64,000 nucleotides of DNA from DATKNA01 sp963786765 (GTDB taxonomy: Bacteria; Actinomycetota; Actinomycetes; Actinomycetales; Kineosporiaceae). Made by a program: the position numbers and the translations under genes. Location of the stretch: positions 1-64,000 of the forward strand of contig CAWBAJ010000002.1 of the NCBI GenBank assembly GCA_963786765.1. The letters run 5' to 3'. Positions 42,499-52,161 of this stretch are shown here, in pieces (the first letter of the stretch is position 1; each line of letters begins with the position of its first letter). A model generated the notes under the pieces. It saw nothing but the letters and a program-made list of their open reading frames with translations. It made no database searches and had not been told where the DNA came from.

Positions 42499-44145
42499 TC
42501 AGGCGGAGCGGTGATGCCGGTCCGGGTCGCTCGGCTCGTGGCCGGGCTCCGCAGACTTCGGGTCCGGGGCCGGCCGGTGCCGCCCCTGCCGGTGACGGCC
42601 GACGTACTGAGACGGGGCGTCGTCCCCTCGGAGGGCGGGTCCGGCCCCGGAGCCGGCTGCGGCTCCGGCGGGACGCCGGCGGAGCCGGCTGCGGCTCCGG
42701 CTCCGGCTCCCGGGACGCCGGCGGGCCGGCTGCGGCTCCGGCTCCGGCTCCCGGGACGCCGGCGGAGCCGGCTGCGGCTCCGGCTCCGGCTCCCGGGACG
42801 CCGGCGGAGCCGGCTGCGGCTCGGAGGACGCGATCTCCACGGGCCCGGCCGGGTCGGAGACGTCGAAGACGCGGACGCCCGCCGGCACCTCCGTCTCGGG
42901 CGCCGATGGCGCACTCGCCGTCTCCGGACCGACGGGCGCGCCCCTCCGCCGCGGCTCCCGCCAGATGCTCGTCACCGGCGCTCTCAGGGACAGGTTCCTC
43001 GCTCGCCGTGGGAACCCCGGAACGCCGTTCATCCTCCGCGACCTGGTCCCGGGACGGCGACTCGTTCTCCTTCGCCGGGGCGGCGACAGAGAGGTGCTCG
43101 TCGTCCAGCCGCCAGGCCGGACCCGCTCGGCGGCGCGGCCGCAGGAGCACCGAGGCGGCCAGCGCGAGCAGCACCAGCGCGACAGCGGTAACGAGGAGAA
43201 GGCGCCCGGGGCCGCTGGACCCGGTTGACGAGGAAGCCCGCGCCGCCGTGTTCGTCGATGGCGCCGCGGCGGACGCGAGCGGCACCTCCGCCGGGAGCAC
43301 GGCGTCCCCCGCGCGCAGGCGGAGGCGGGCTGACGTCGCCCCCGGGGGCGGGGTGAAGGTCACGACCGAGCAGGCGCGGAGCATCCGAGCCACCTCGTCG
43401 AAGCCTGTCGCGGAGGCGTCGGGTGCGCTGCCCACGGCCAATCCCCCGGTCGGCCTCCGCGACCTTCCTCCAGCCGGGCGCGAGCGCCGGCGTCGTCACG
43501 ACCGCGAGCACCGCGCCGGCGGAGCGCAGCCGGTCGCTGAGGCGCGCCGCCTCCGCTGCCGGTGGCGCGGGACCCATCGTCTGGAGCAGTACCAGCGACC
43601 GTCCGGCGGCGGACGGCCGGAGCCCGGACAGGGCGAGGTCGAGGGCGCGCGGCGGTCGAACGGGCCCCGGCGGGGCGCAGGCCGGCGAGGAGGTGAATGG
43701 CGTCGACGGGATGCGCTGGGGACGGCGTGAGGGTGATCGGGGGCGTCGTGTCGATGGTGACGGTGACCGGCGTGTCCGTGGGCAGGCGGAGGAGGTACGC
43801 GGCGGCGCCGCTGAGCGCCTGCGGGAGCGCACCGCCTGCGTCCGCCGATGCGTCAACGACGACGGCGGTCGGCGCCGCCGGGTCGAGCAGCGGTGCCGTG
43901 GTGGCCGGAACCGCCGCGCCGTTGACGGTGATCTGCGCGGCGTCCGCGGGCAGCGCGCCGGTCGGGGCGGGCTGGACCTCCGCGACCACCGAGACCGGGC
44001 CGGCGCCGCCCGGCGGCCGCAGGACGGTCATCACCCGCAGCCCGTCGGCGTCCGAGGCCGCGGCGACGCCCCCCGGCAACCCGACCACCAGCGCCGCCAG
44101 GAGGGCGGCGAGGGCGGCGCGCGCCAAGACTGTGCGACGGGTCAC
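42499..44145 (-). CDS. vWA-like exported membrane protein with C-terminal Pro/Glu repeats (frameshifted)
   Basis: N-terminal signal sequence (VLARAALAALLAALVVGLPG, cleavage near VAAASDA), an extracellular domain with von Willebrand A-like strands (APTAVVVDASADAGG with a degenerate MIDAS, RSLVLLQTMGPAPPA, AGAVLAVVTTPALAPGW), a membrane helix (LLLVTAVALVLLALAASVLL) followed by LRPRR, and a cytoplasmic tail of 14-residue EPEPEPQPAPPAS repeats. Indels near 43650, 43440 and 43000 and within the repeats make the C-terminus uncertain. GTG at 44145 overlaps the sortase stop (GTGA). Third gene of a surface operon. It lacks a visible LPxTG-type sorting signal. Confidence 0.6.
42670..42822 (-). repeat. 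Minisatellite of 42-bp units
   Basis: Three units (42670-42711, 42712-42752, 42753-42794) and a partial fourth (to 42822) share GGGACGCCGGCGGAGCCGGC and a CTCCGG-rich second half. Unit two is 41 bases, missing one base, which shifts the coding frame. On the minus strand a full unit encodes 14 residues ending PPAS. Confidence 0.85.
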
Positions 44146-44826
44146 GGCGAGACCGCCTGCGGGACGGCGGAGACGACCACGTTGTCGCGGTAGTGGCCGG
44201 TCTGGCGGTCGAAGCTGCCCCCGCAAGTGACGAGGCGCAGGGACGGTGCGAGCGTCGGCCCGTACACGAGGTCCGCGGGGAAGCGGCTCTTCGCCACCTG
44301 GATCCGCCCGCTCACCCGGAAGCGCGCCGTGGTTCCGTCGGCTCGCTCGACCAGCACGGCGGCGCCCGCCTTGAGCGTCGCGAGCCGGTAGAAGACGGCG
44401 GGACCCGCTCGTGGAGTCGACGTGCCCGAGCAGGACGGCGGGACCCGGCTGGCCCGGGCGGGGGCCGCGGCGGTACCAGGCGGCGTCCTGGAAGCGTCGG
44501 GGCGCGGCGATCGCCCCGCGGGCGTCGAGCCCCACCTGTTCGAGCGGGCTGTCGACGCCGATGGACGGGATCCGCAGCCGGACCGGGACGGGAACCGCTG
44601 CCACCGTGCGCGGCGAGCGGAACCGCGCGGCCGCATCGGCGGCGGCCGGCGCCGAGGTCGCGGCTGCGCTCGCCGTCCGCGGAGATCGGTGCGCGACCGG
44701 CGCCACGGTGGCGCCGCCGCCGCAGCCCGACAGCAGCACCGCGGCGGCGGTGGCGGGCACGAGGCGGGCGAGGACCCCGGCGATGCTCCGGGGCGTCGCC
44801 GGGGCGCTCGTGGCCCCGTCCCTCAT
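44142..44826 (-). CDS. Class F-type sortase, lipoprotein-like N-terminus (one frameshift)
   Basis: Cysteine transpeptidase of the actinobacterial class F sort. Catalytic residues are all visible: His in PAVLLGHVDSTSG, Cys in LRLVTCGGSFD and Arg in GHYRDNVVVSAV. The core strand VRLRIPSIGVDSPLEQVGLD is typical. The N-terminus has a lipobox-like LLSGC after a hydrophobic stretch (LVPATAAAVLLSGCGG), so it may be lipid-anchored. Frame change near 44405. ATG at 44826 overlaps the preceding gene stop (ATGA). Class F enzymes in actinobacteria often lack obvious substrates; here the flanking lipoprotein and vWA-like protein are candidate partners. Confidence 0.87.
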
Positions 44827-46190
44827 CGCCGGCCTACGACGCCTGCCATGCCTCCGCCGCCGGTCTGGCTGCCGCCGTGGGGCAGCTTGGCGCCCAGAGT
44901 GAGCTGCATGGCGTGCGACAGCTGAGCGGCGAGGTCGAACATCTCGTCGTAGGCGCTGTACCCGAGGTCGTGCGCCTTCGCGTAATCCTTGGCCTGGAAG
45001 GCCTGGATCTGCTCGAGCAGCATCTGGTCGTGCATCGCGATCGCATGGGCGAGGGCGACGGCGCCGATCCGCGACTGGGTCGCGGTGTCGAGGAAGCGGG
45101 CGAGCTTCGGCTCGAAGGCCCGCAGCTGCCGTTGACCCTCCGCCTGCTTGGCGGCGTCCCCCTGGGCGCTCGCGGAGGTGACCGTCATGAGCCCGTCGAC
45201 ATGGTCGGCCCACAGTGACTGGAAGCCGGTGCCGGCCGCCTTCCCGAACAGGGTTCCGATCGAGCCGGCCAGCGCTTCGGTGTTGTGGTTGAGCGCGTCC
45301 CCGAGTCCATTGAAGTCGCTGACGTTGCTCCCGGACGCGGCTCGCATCGCCGCGATGACGAGTGCGACGTGCTCGCTGAGGGCCTCCGTCAGGTTCGTGC
45401 GCAGCTGCCACCCGGGGGCGGCCAGCGCGGCGGCGTCCTTCTTCGGAAGCAGCGCGGACGCCAGCGTGCCGCCCAGGGCGTAAGTGTGCGCGAACGCGTG
45501 CTCATACTCGGCGTCGGCCGCCGGGAAGTCCTTCTTGGCGTAGGCATCGGCCTGCGCGAGCAGTCCCTCGACGTGCATGCGCATGGCCTCCTTCGCGTTG
45601 TGCGCCTTCAGGCGGCCCTTGGAGGCGCCCGCGAAGAACGAGCCGAGCGTGTCCTCGGCGACCGTCAGCTGCTCCCGGGCGCGCTTCAGTGCCGACGCGT
45701 CCCCGGACTGGCGCGCATCGGCGTACTCGAACAGATGGGTGACGTGCGCCGTCCACCAGCGCGAGAACGTGGCGGCGTCGTCGGCGCCGAGCACAGAGCC
45801 GACGAGCGTGCCCAACGCCTGGGAGTTGCGGGTGAGGGCGTCCTCCGCCGCCTGGGCGAAGTCCGGGTCGCTGCGGATCCTGGCGCGCATCATGTCCGCG
45901 GCCAGCACCGTGTGCTGGCCGAGCAGGGCCTGCAGCCGGACGCCCACTGCGGCGCCCTCCTCCGCCGCAGCGGCGGCCGTCGGGGCGGGGACGGCCGCGG
46001 CGGCGGCCTGCGTCGCGGCATGGTCGTGCGCCGAGGACGTTCCCGACGGCGAGGCTGCCGGCCTCGCCGGCGCGGGCTCGCTCGGGGGGATCGACCGCCC
46101 GCAGCCGGCCAGTCCGCCACTGGCGAGGACGGCCACCACGAGCCCTGGGACGACGAGGCGGGCGAGAGGGGGATTCAGGGTCCGAGGCAT
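44823..46190 (-). CDS. Lipoprotein with two copies of a helical domain
   Basis: 455 residues, intact. A lipobox (LASGGLAGC) follows the hydrophobic signal LVVPGLVVAVLASGG, then an Ala/Pro-rich linker. Two homologous helical domains of about 165 residues follow: domain 1 ALLGQHTVLAADMMRARIRS ... FSRWWTAHVTHLFEYADARQ ... AMRMHVEGLLAQADAYAKKD; domain 2 ALSEHVALVIAAMRAASGSN ... FQSLWADHVDGLMTVTSASA ... AIAMHDQMLLEQIQAFQAKD. Repeated His and Met residues (EHVALV/QHTVLA, HxxxLLxQ) could bind metal or haem. ATG at 46190 follows GGAGA. It begins the three-gene operon with sortase and vWA-like protein. Not a family I can name. Confidence 0.72.
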   Translation of the reverse strand: MPRTLNPPLARLVVPGLVVAVLASGGLAGCGRSIPPSEPAPARPAASPSGTSSAHDHAATQAAAAAVPAPTAAAAAEEGAAVGVRLQALLGQHTVLAADMMRARIRSDPDFAQAAEDALTRNSQALGTLVGSVLGADDAATFSRWWTAHVTHLFEYADARQSGDASALKRAREQLTVAEDTLGSFFAGASKGRLKAHNAKEAMRMHVEGLLAQADAYAKKDFPAADAEYEHAFAHTYALGGTLASALLPKKDAAALAAPGWQLRTNLTEALSEHVALVIAAMRAASGSNVSDFNGLGDALNHNTEALAGSIGTLFGKAAGTGFQSLWADHVDGLMTVTSASAQGDAAKQAEGQRQLRAFEPKLARFLDTATQSRIGAVALAHAIAMHDQMLLEQIQAFQAKDYAKAHDLGYSAYDEMFDLAAQLSHAMQLTLGAKLPHGGSQTGGGGMAGVVGRR

Positions 46191-46334
46191 CACGATCTCC
46201 GTGCCGGCGCCCACCCCCTGTGAGCGAATGGCTTTCCCTATGACCCGAAAAACATTAGGTCGAGCACGTGATCGATGCAATGCGAGAGGATCTTGTGTCA
46301 CGAAGACTCGACGGCGAGTCATCCGGTCACGCGG

Positions 46335-46750
46335 ATGGACGAGCCGGGCGGTAAGCCGGATCCTGTCCCGCACCTGGAGGGTGCGAGGGCGGCCATCCCT
46401 CTCGGGACGCCGTTGCCGGCGCCCTCGTCGCGACGCCCCTTGCGGGACGCCGACGGTAGCGGCCTACCCGGGAGCTCGGGCGGGCAGCCCTCGGGCGCTC
46501 CCTGTCTGGCCTTGCTCCGGGTGGGGTTTACCGAGCCGCGCCGGTCACCCGGCGCGCTGGTGGTCTCTTACACCACCGTTTCACCCTTGCCCCGTGCCGG
46601 CCGGAACCGGCGCGAGGCGGTCTGTTCTCTGTGGCACTGTCCCGCGGGTCACCCCGGGTGGGCGTTACCCACCACCCTGCCCTGTGGAGTCCGGACTTTC
46701 CTCGGCGGGCGGCGAACCGCCCGACGCGGCCGCCTGCCCGGCTCGTCCAC
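46335..46750 (-). ncRNA. rnpB: RNase P RNA (bacterial type A)
   Basis: Catalytic RNA that matures tRNA 5' ends. On the minus strand it begins GGACGAGCCGGGCAGG and ends GCCCGGCTCGTCC, closing helix P1. Universal elements are present: GAGGAAAGTCCGGACTCCAC (P3/CR I), ACAGTGCCACAGAGAACAGA (CR II/III region), GGGTGAAACGGTGGTGTAAG with GAGACCACC, and CGGTAAACCCCACCCGGAGC near the 3' domain. About 415 nt, usual for actinobacteria. Confidence 0.97.
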
Positions 46751-46795
46751 CCCGGACTCTACCGCCCGCGCCACCCCTCTCCCCGCCCCCTGCCC

Positions 46796-46848
46796 GGCGA
46801 TCAAGGAAAAGTTCGGGATCAAGGAAAAGTTCGGGATCAAGAACCTCC
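46796..46848 (+). repeat. Interspersed 18-bp-unit repeat, two and a half copies
   Basis: GGCGATCAAGGAAAAGTTCG, GGATCAAGGAAAAGTTCG and a partial GGATCAAGAACC. The right end overlaps the last codons of the RNB nuclease: its TGA stop (46839-46837, minus strand) is formed by the TTGATCC of the repeat. Confidence 0.9.
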
Positions 46849-48317
46849 CGGGGCTCCCTGTGTCTCGAACCGGACAGTGCCCGCGTCGACATCCGCGGAC
46901 GCCAGCCGAACCCGGGCCCGCTCCCCGAGCCGCAGCTCGCCGCTGCACGGCGCAAGGACAGCTGGCTCCGTGAGCTGCACCTTGCCGCCGCTGTGGTTGA
47001 GGTCGACCGCGACGGCGTCGAACTCCTCACCGACCCGCTGCGCCAGCACCGCGGCCTCCACGACGTCGGTGCAGGCACGATCGAGCGCGCCGGCCAGCTG
47101 GTCGGACGCCGACATGGCCGCCGGGCAGCCCCTCGAGCGCGTCCAGAACCCACTCCGGTACGCCCGTGCCGGCGGCGACCGCGGCGCACGTCGCCAACCC
47201 GAACCGGTCGACGAGCCGGCGCAGCGGCGCGGTCACGTGTGCGTACGGGGCGGCGACCGCCGCGTGCGTCGTCACCTCCGGCACAGGGCTGCCCGGCAGC
47301 AGCGGGGCGTACCCGGCCCCCCGGAACAGCGCGCCCGCCTCGTGCATCAGCGCCAGCTCGCGTGGCTCGTCCCGCCGCAGGCCGCGCAGGAACGTGCCGA
47401 GCGACGATCCCTCCGGCCACGCCACCCCGAGCGCCCGCGCCTGCAGCCGGAACCTCGAGACCAGACCCGTGTCGGGCGCGGGAAGCGTCCGCAGCACCCC
47501 GACGCCTGCGTCGAGCATGATCCGCGCGGCCGCCATCCCGGTCATGAGGGAGAGCTGCGCGTTCCAGTCCTCGGCCGCCACCACCGGACGCAGGGTGAGG
47601 CTTGTAGTGACCGTCGACAGCCTCGACCTCCTGCTCGGGCAGCGGCAGGTTCGCCCCGCCGCGGGCCTCCTCCAGGGCCATCCGCCGGACGCCGACAGCG
47701 CGCAGCAGCACGGCCTGGCGGGCGACGAGCTCGTCGGGGTCGGGGGAGCCGTCCGGCGTCGCGTCCGCCGCCGCCTGCACCTGGCCGTAGTCGAGCCGGC
47801 GACGGCTGCGGACCATCGCCCGCACCAGCTCCGTGCGCCGCATGTCGCCGTCGGCGTCCAGCTCGAACCGCCAGACGAAGGCCGGGCGGACCTGCCCCTC
47901 CAGCAGGCTCGCGGCGCCCTCGCTGAGGACGGGCGGGTGCAATGGAGTGCGCTGGTCGGGGGCGTAGAGGGTCTGTCCGCGCCGGCGCGCCTCGGCGTCC
48001 ACCGGGCCGCCGGGGGTGACGAACGCCGGGACGTCGGCGATCGCGTAGTCGACGCCGAACCCGTCGCCCCTCCGCTCGAGGTGCATCGCCTGGTCGAGGT
48101 CGGTCGAGCCCGGCGGGTCGACGGTCACGAACTCGAGGTCGGTGAGGTCGGCGGGCGGGAGGTCAGGAGCGGCAGCGGCCTGCTCGGCGGCCGCGAGCAC
48201 CTCGGGCGGGAACTCGGCGGGGATGCCGAGGCGGGCCCGGATCGCCGCGAAGCGCTCCTCGAGCGCCGCCACCGAAGCCGGGTCGCTCCCGGTGACCCTG
48301 ATGACGCGTCGCACCAT
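46837..48317 (-). CDS. RNB-domain exoribonuclease (RNase II/R family, short form), frameshifted
   Basis: Processive 3'-5' exoribonuclease. The RNB core is clear: LEFVTVDPPGSTDLDQAMHL with the metal-binding aspartates, GFGVDYAIADVPAFVTPGGP, AEARRRGQTLYAPDQRTPLH, VLSEGAASLLEGQVRPAFVW, and later YAHVTAPLRRLVDRFGLATC, the conserved TSPLRR-like motif. No cold-shock domains precede it, so it is the short actinobacterial form of about 490 residues; a C-terminal S1-like stretch (GELRLGERARVRLASADVDA) remains. Frames change near 47600 and 47110. ATG at 48317, or GTG three codons earlier. It shares a divergent, repeat-filled region with yaaA. Confidence 0.88.
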
Positions 48318-48342
48318 GAGCGGCACCCTAGGCCCCTCCCCC

Positions 48343-48366
48343 AGCGATCAAGGAATTCTCGGGGGC
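48343..48366 (+). repeat. Single-unit interspersed repeat upstream of the RNB gene
   Basis: GCGATCAAGGAATTCTCGGG is one unit of the GGAATTC variant, as at 15863-15927. Here it lies in a divergent promoter region rather than after a stop codon. Confidence 0.75.
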
Positions 48367-48412
48367 CACTGCGACGGGAGTGACAGCCGCGCTCACCCCA
48401 GCCCTGATCCCA

Positions 48413-48470
48413 AGGCCTTCCTTGATCCCGAAGTTTTCCTTGATCCCGAAGTTTTCCTTGATCGCCGGGA
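48413..48470 (-). repeat. Interspersed 18-bp-unit repeat, about three copies, upstream of yaaA
   Basis: On the minus strand: GGCGATCAAGGAAAACTTCG, GGATCAAGGAAAACTTCG and GGATCAAGGAAGGCCTTGG. Opposite orientation to the single unit at 48343, with about 46 bases between them. Confidence 0.88.
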
Positions 48471-48483
48471 AAGGGTGGGTAGG

Positions 48484-49263
48484 GTGCCGGGCGTGCTCGT
48501 GCTGTTGCCGCCGTCCGAGTCGAAGAGCCCGCCGGCGGCGCGCGGCAAACCGGTGGACCTCGCCGCCCTGTCCTTTCAGGAACTCACGCCCGCGCGCGTC
48601 CGCGTCCTCGACGCCCTCGCGGCTGCCAGCGCCGCGGACGACGCCCTGTACCGCCTCGACGTCGGCCCCTCCCTCGCTCCCGAGGTCGAGCGGAACACCC
48701 GGCTCCGCACACTCCCGGCCCGGCCCGCCCTCGAGGTCTACACCGGGGTCCTCTACGACGCGCTCGGGTGGCCGACCCTGTCGACGTCCGCGCGCCGCCG
48801 GGCCGCCTCCCGGATCGTCGTCGTCTCCGCGCTCTGGGGTGCGTTGCGCCCGGGCGACCGCATCCCGCCGTACCGCCTCAACATGTGCGGCCGTCTCGGG
48901 CTCGGGTCACTTCCCCAGCTCTGGCGCCCGGCGCTGGCCCCGGTGCTCGAGCCCGCCGTGAAGGGTCTCGTCGTGGACTGCCGCTCCGGCGACTACGCCG
49001 CGGCGTGGCCGGCGTCCGGGCAGCTCGCGGCGCGCACCGTCGCCGTCCGCGTCGTGCAGGAGGGTCGGACGGTGAGCCACCTCGCCAAGCACACCCGCGG
49101 CGAGGTGACACGCCATCTTCTCGAGACCGGCGCCGACCCGGCCCGCCCGCAGGGCCTGGCGCGGGTGCTCGGCGAGCGCTGGACGGTCGAGCTGCAACCG
49201 CCGCCGCGGCCCGGCAGTCCCTGGACGATCGACGTGGTGCTCCCCGTAGCGTCGTCGGCATGA
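48484..49263 (+). CDS. yaaA: YaaA family peroxide-stress protein
   Basis: Homologue of Escherichia coli YaaA, which limits free iron during peroxide stress; biochemical role is DNA-binding/iron-related but unsettled. 259 residues, intact: VLVLLPPSESKSPPAARGKP, FQELTPARVRVLDALAAASA, LEVYTGVLYDALGWPTLS, RIVVVSALWGALRPGDRIPP, YRLNMCGRLGLGSLPQLWRP, VVDCRSGDYAAAW and VSHLAKHTRGEVTRHLLETG. GTG at 48484, with a second GTG three codons on. Its stop overlaps the start of the decarboxylase (ATGA). Confidence 0.92.
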   Translation: MPGVLVLLPPSESKSPPAARGKPVDLAALSFQELTPARVRVLDALAAASAADDALYRLDVGPSLAPEVERNTRLRTLPARPALEVYTGVLYDALGWPTLSTSARRRAASRIVVVSALWGALRPGDRIPPYRLNMCGRLGLGSLPQLWRPALAPVLEPAVKGLVVDCRSGDYAAAWPASGQLAARTVAVRVVQEGRTVSHLAKHTRGEVTRHLLETGADPARPQGLARVLGERWTVELQPPPRPGSPWTIDVVLPVASSA

Positions 49264-50697
49264 CGCCCGAGGAGTTCCGCACCGCCGCGCACGCCCTGGT
49301 CGATTGGATCGCCGACCACCGGGAGCGCATCCCGCAGCTGCCCGTCGCCGCCCGCGTCGCGCCGGGCGAGGTCGCGGCAGGCCTGACCGAGCACGCCCCC
49401 GAGGCTCCCGAGCCGCTCCAGGACGTGCTGAAAGACCTCGAACAGGTCGTCGTCCCCGGCATCACCCAGGTGCAGAGCCCGCACTTCTACGGCTGGTTCC
49501 CGTCGAACGCCTCGCTCGCGTCGGTGCTCGGCGACATGGCCTCGTCGGGTCTGGGTGCACTCGGCATCACCTGGCAATCGGCGCCGGCGGCGACGGAGGT
49601 CGAGGAGGTCGTGGTCGAGTGGATGCGCGAGCTCACCGGGTTGCCGCCGGGCTGGCGCGGCGCCATCCAGGACACGGCGTCGACCGGAGCCCTGGTGGCG
49701 ATGCTGGCCGCCCGCGAGCGCAGCTCGGGCTATTCGGGCGCCGCGGGCGGGCTGCAGGCGCAGGACGCCCCGCTCGTCGTCTACGCCTCGCCGCACGCCC
49801 ACTCCTCGATCGCCAAGGCGGTCGCGCTCGCCGGATTCGGCGCCGGGAACCTGCGGCTGGTGGACGTCGACCCCGTCACCTACGCGATGCGCCCCGACGC
49901 GCTGGCCCGTGCTCTGGACGCCGACAGCGCCGCCGGCTTGCGCCCCGCGGCGGTGGTCGTCTCGGTCGGCACCACCGGCACGACCGCGATCGACCCGCTC
50001 GCCGAGATCGTCCCGATCGCGCGCCGGTTCGGCGCCTGGGTGCACGTCGACGCCGCGATGGCCGGATCGGCACTGCTGCTGCCCGAGATGCGGCATCTCG
50101 TCGACGGCATCGAGGGCGCCGACTCGCTCGGCTGGAACCCGCACAAGTGGATGGGGACGATCCTGGACTGCTCCCTGCTCTACGTGCGGGACCCCGAGCA
50201 CCTCGTCCGGGTGATGTCGACCAACCCCTCATACCTGCGCTCCGCCGTGGACGGCGAGGTGACGCAGTACAAGGACTGGGGCATCCCCCTCGGTCGCCGG
50301 TTCCGGGCCCTCAAGCTGTGGTTCCACCTGCGGCTCGACGGCGTCGAGGCGATCCGGGCCCGGTTGCGCCGCGACCTGGCGAACGCCCGCTGGCTGGCCG
50401 GGCAGGTGGCGGCGGAGCCGGGCTGGCGGGTGCTGGCGCCGGTGAGCCTGCAGACCGTCTGCCTGCGGCACGAGCCCGAGGGGCTGGGCGGGGAGGATCT
50501 GGACGCTCACACCCTGGCGTGGGCGGCGGCCGTCAACCGACTCCGGACGGGCCTTCGTCACGCCGTCGGTCCTGGACGGCCGCTGGATGGTGCGCGTCTC
50601 GGTCGGTGCGGAGCCGACCGAGCGCGAGGACGTCGCCGCACTGTGGCAGCTGTTGCGGGAGACGACCGCGCCGACCCCCGCCTCCGTCGCGACGTAA
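49260..50697 (+). CDS. PLP-dependent aromatic-L-amino-acid-type decarboxylase (one frameshift)
   Basis: Group II decarboxylase, removing CO2 from an amino acid, possibly Trp, Tyr, Phe or DOPA. 479 residues: N-terminal helices (FRTAAHALVDWIADHRERIP), QSPHFYGWFPSNASLASVLG, DTASTGALVAMLAARERS, VYASPHAHSSIAKAVALAGF (cofactor-stacking His), FGAWVHVDAAMAGSALLLPE (Asp) and the PLP lysine in SLGWNPHKWMGTILDCSLLY. The C-terminal part shifts near 50540, ending FVTPSVLDGRWMVRVSVGAE ... TPASVAT with TAA. ATG at 49260 overlaps yaaA. The exact substrate is not predictable. Confidence 0.9.
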
Positions 50698-50741
50698 GTC
50701 CTCCTGTTCTTTCTCCTGGCCTTGCCAGAAGTGAAGGACTG

Positions 50742-51643
50742 ATGTTCACTTCTCGCATGGATGAGATGAGCACCGAAGAGATCCTCCGTCGCGTCGCTGC
50801 CGGCGAGCTGACGCCCGAAGAGGCCATGCCCCTGCTGGCCGCCGACCGCGCGGACGCGTCACCCACCGCGCCGGGCGGCACCGACGGCGCCCTCCTGGGG
50901 GACGCCACCCGGGCCGGACCTGCGCGACCTGCGCGGCGAGCCGGGCGACGTCAGGGCGGGCGACGCCCGCCTGGTGCGCATCGCGGTGTCGTACCGCTCG
51001 CTGCGCGTGCTCGCCGACCCGGGCGTCGACGGTGCGTTCGTCAGCGGGCGAGCACACGGTGCGCCACGACGGCGACGCCCTCGTGGTCGAGGCGACCGGG
51101 CTGCCGGCCTTCGGCGGTGACGAGCAGCCCGGTCGCTTCTCCTTCTCCGAGCTGCCCCGCACGCTCGCCCGCGCCCGCGCCATCCAGAGCAAGGACCTGA
51201 CCGTGCGGTTCAACCCGCGGCTGCCGCTCGAGATCGACGTCGCCGGCGCCAGCGTCCGCATCGTCGGCGGCGAGGCCGGGGCGCGGATCAGGCTGCTCGC
51301 CAGCGCGCTCAAGGTGGACTCCCTGCGCGGGCCGCTCGACCTCGACGCCGTGTCGTCGTCGGTCAAGGGCACCATCGGCCCGAGCGGCGCCTCGCGGATC
51401 TCCGCCGAGTCATCGTCGGTGAAGGTCGGGCTCGTCGCCGGGACCGGCGTCCGGATCAACGCCCGCAACCGGATGGGCAAGGTGGTCCTGCCGAGCGGCA
51501 CGACCAAGGGCGACATGGTCGACCCCGGGCTGCGCGAGGCCGTGATCGGCGACGGCCGCGGCGAGCTCAGCGTCGAGTCCGTGATGAGCTCGATCGTCAT
51601 CGGCACGGACGTGATCGGCAGCCAGGCCACCGGAGCGGCGTGA
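50742..51643 (+). CDS. DUF4097-like beta-rich protein with N-terminal short helical domain (frameshifted)
   Basis: About 300 residues. N-terminal SHOCT-like motif MSTEEILRRVAAGELTPEEA; after a frame change near 50905, VRIAVSYRSLRVLADPGVDG and, after another near 51040, a repetitive right-handed beta-helix-type domain: LTVRFNPRLPLEIDVAGASV, ALKVDSLRGPLDLDAVSSSV, ISAESSSVKVGLVAGTGVRI, GELSVESVMSSIVIGTDVIG. Such proteins may be involved in envelope stress in firmicutes (YvlB type). ATG at 50742, with 50757 and 50766 as alternatives. Followed 40 bases later by the zinc-ribbon DUF2089 gene, a recurring pairing as I recall. Confidence 0.7.
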
Positions 51644-51683
51644 AGCAGGGACGAGTGGCCGCGGGACGGGTAGCGTCGCGGCG

Positions 51684-52105
51684 GTGAGCAGCTACCGCGC
51701 GCCCCGCGACTGCCCCGTCTGCAGCTCGCGCCTCGAGACCACCCAGCTCGGCTGCCCGCACTGCGGCACCGGCCTCGTCGGGCACTTCGCGCCGTGCGAC
51801 TTCTGCGGCCTGGACGACGCCGACCTGACGATGCTCAAGGTCTTCCTGGCCTCGCGGGGCAACATGCGCGACCTCGAGCGGCACCTCGGCGTCTCGTACC
51901 CGACGGCCCGGGCCCGCTTCGACGATCTGCTGCGCCGGCTGGGACTGGCCGCCGGGGCCCCCGGCCCGTCGGCGCGCAGGGGGCCGCTCCGGACGCCGCC
52001 GGGCAAGTGGCCGACGCCGCCGCGGAAGCCGCCCGGCTGGCGACGCTGCGGGCGCTCGCCCAGGGCGACCTCGACATCGAGGAAGCGCGCAGCCGCCTCA
52101 CGTGA
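51684..52105 (+). CDS. DUF2089 zinc-ribbon/helix-turn-helix protein (one frameshift)
   Basis: Likely transcriptional regulator. Three CxxC pairs: YRAPRDCPVCSSRLETTQLG, CPHCGTGLVGHFAPCDFCGL, then helix-turn-helix residues LKVFLASRGNMRDLERHLGV and SYPTARARFDDLLRRLGLAA. After an indel near 51975 it ends AAEAARLATLRALAQGDLDI EEARSRLT. GTG at 51684. Reads with the preceding beta-rich protein as one unit, suggesting it regulates that gene. Confidence 0.82.
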
Positions 52106-52161
52106 GGGTCGCTCGCTCCTCCGCTGCGCGCTGTGGGCGAACAGCAGCGAGGAGCAGCCGT

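Noticed and set aside
46665..46760. Coding extension of the RNB frame through RNase P RNA
   Set aside because: The region matches universal RNase P RNA elements; the nuclease ends at 46837.
8149..48470. CRISPR array made of the 18-bp units
   Set aside because: Units are directly adjacent without spacers, dispersed, and no cas genes are present.
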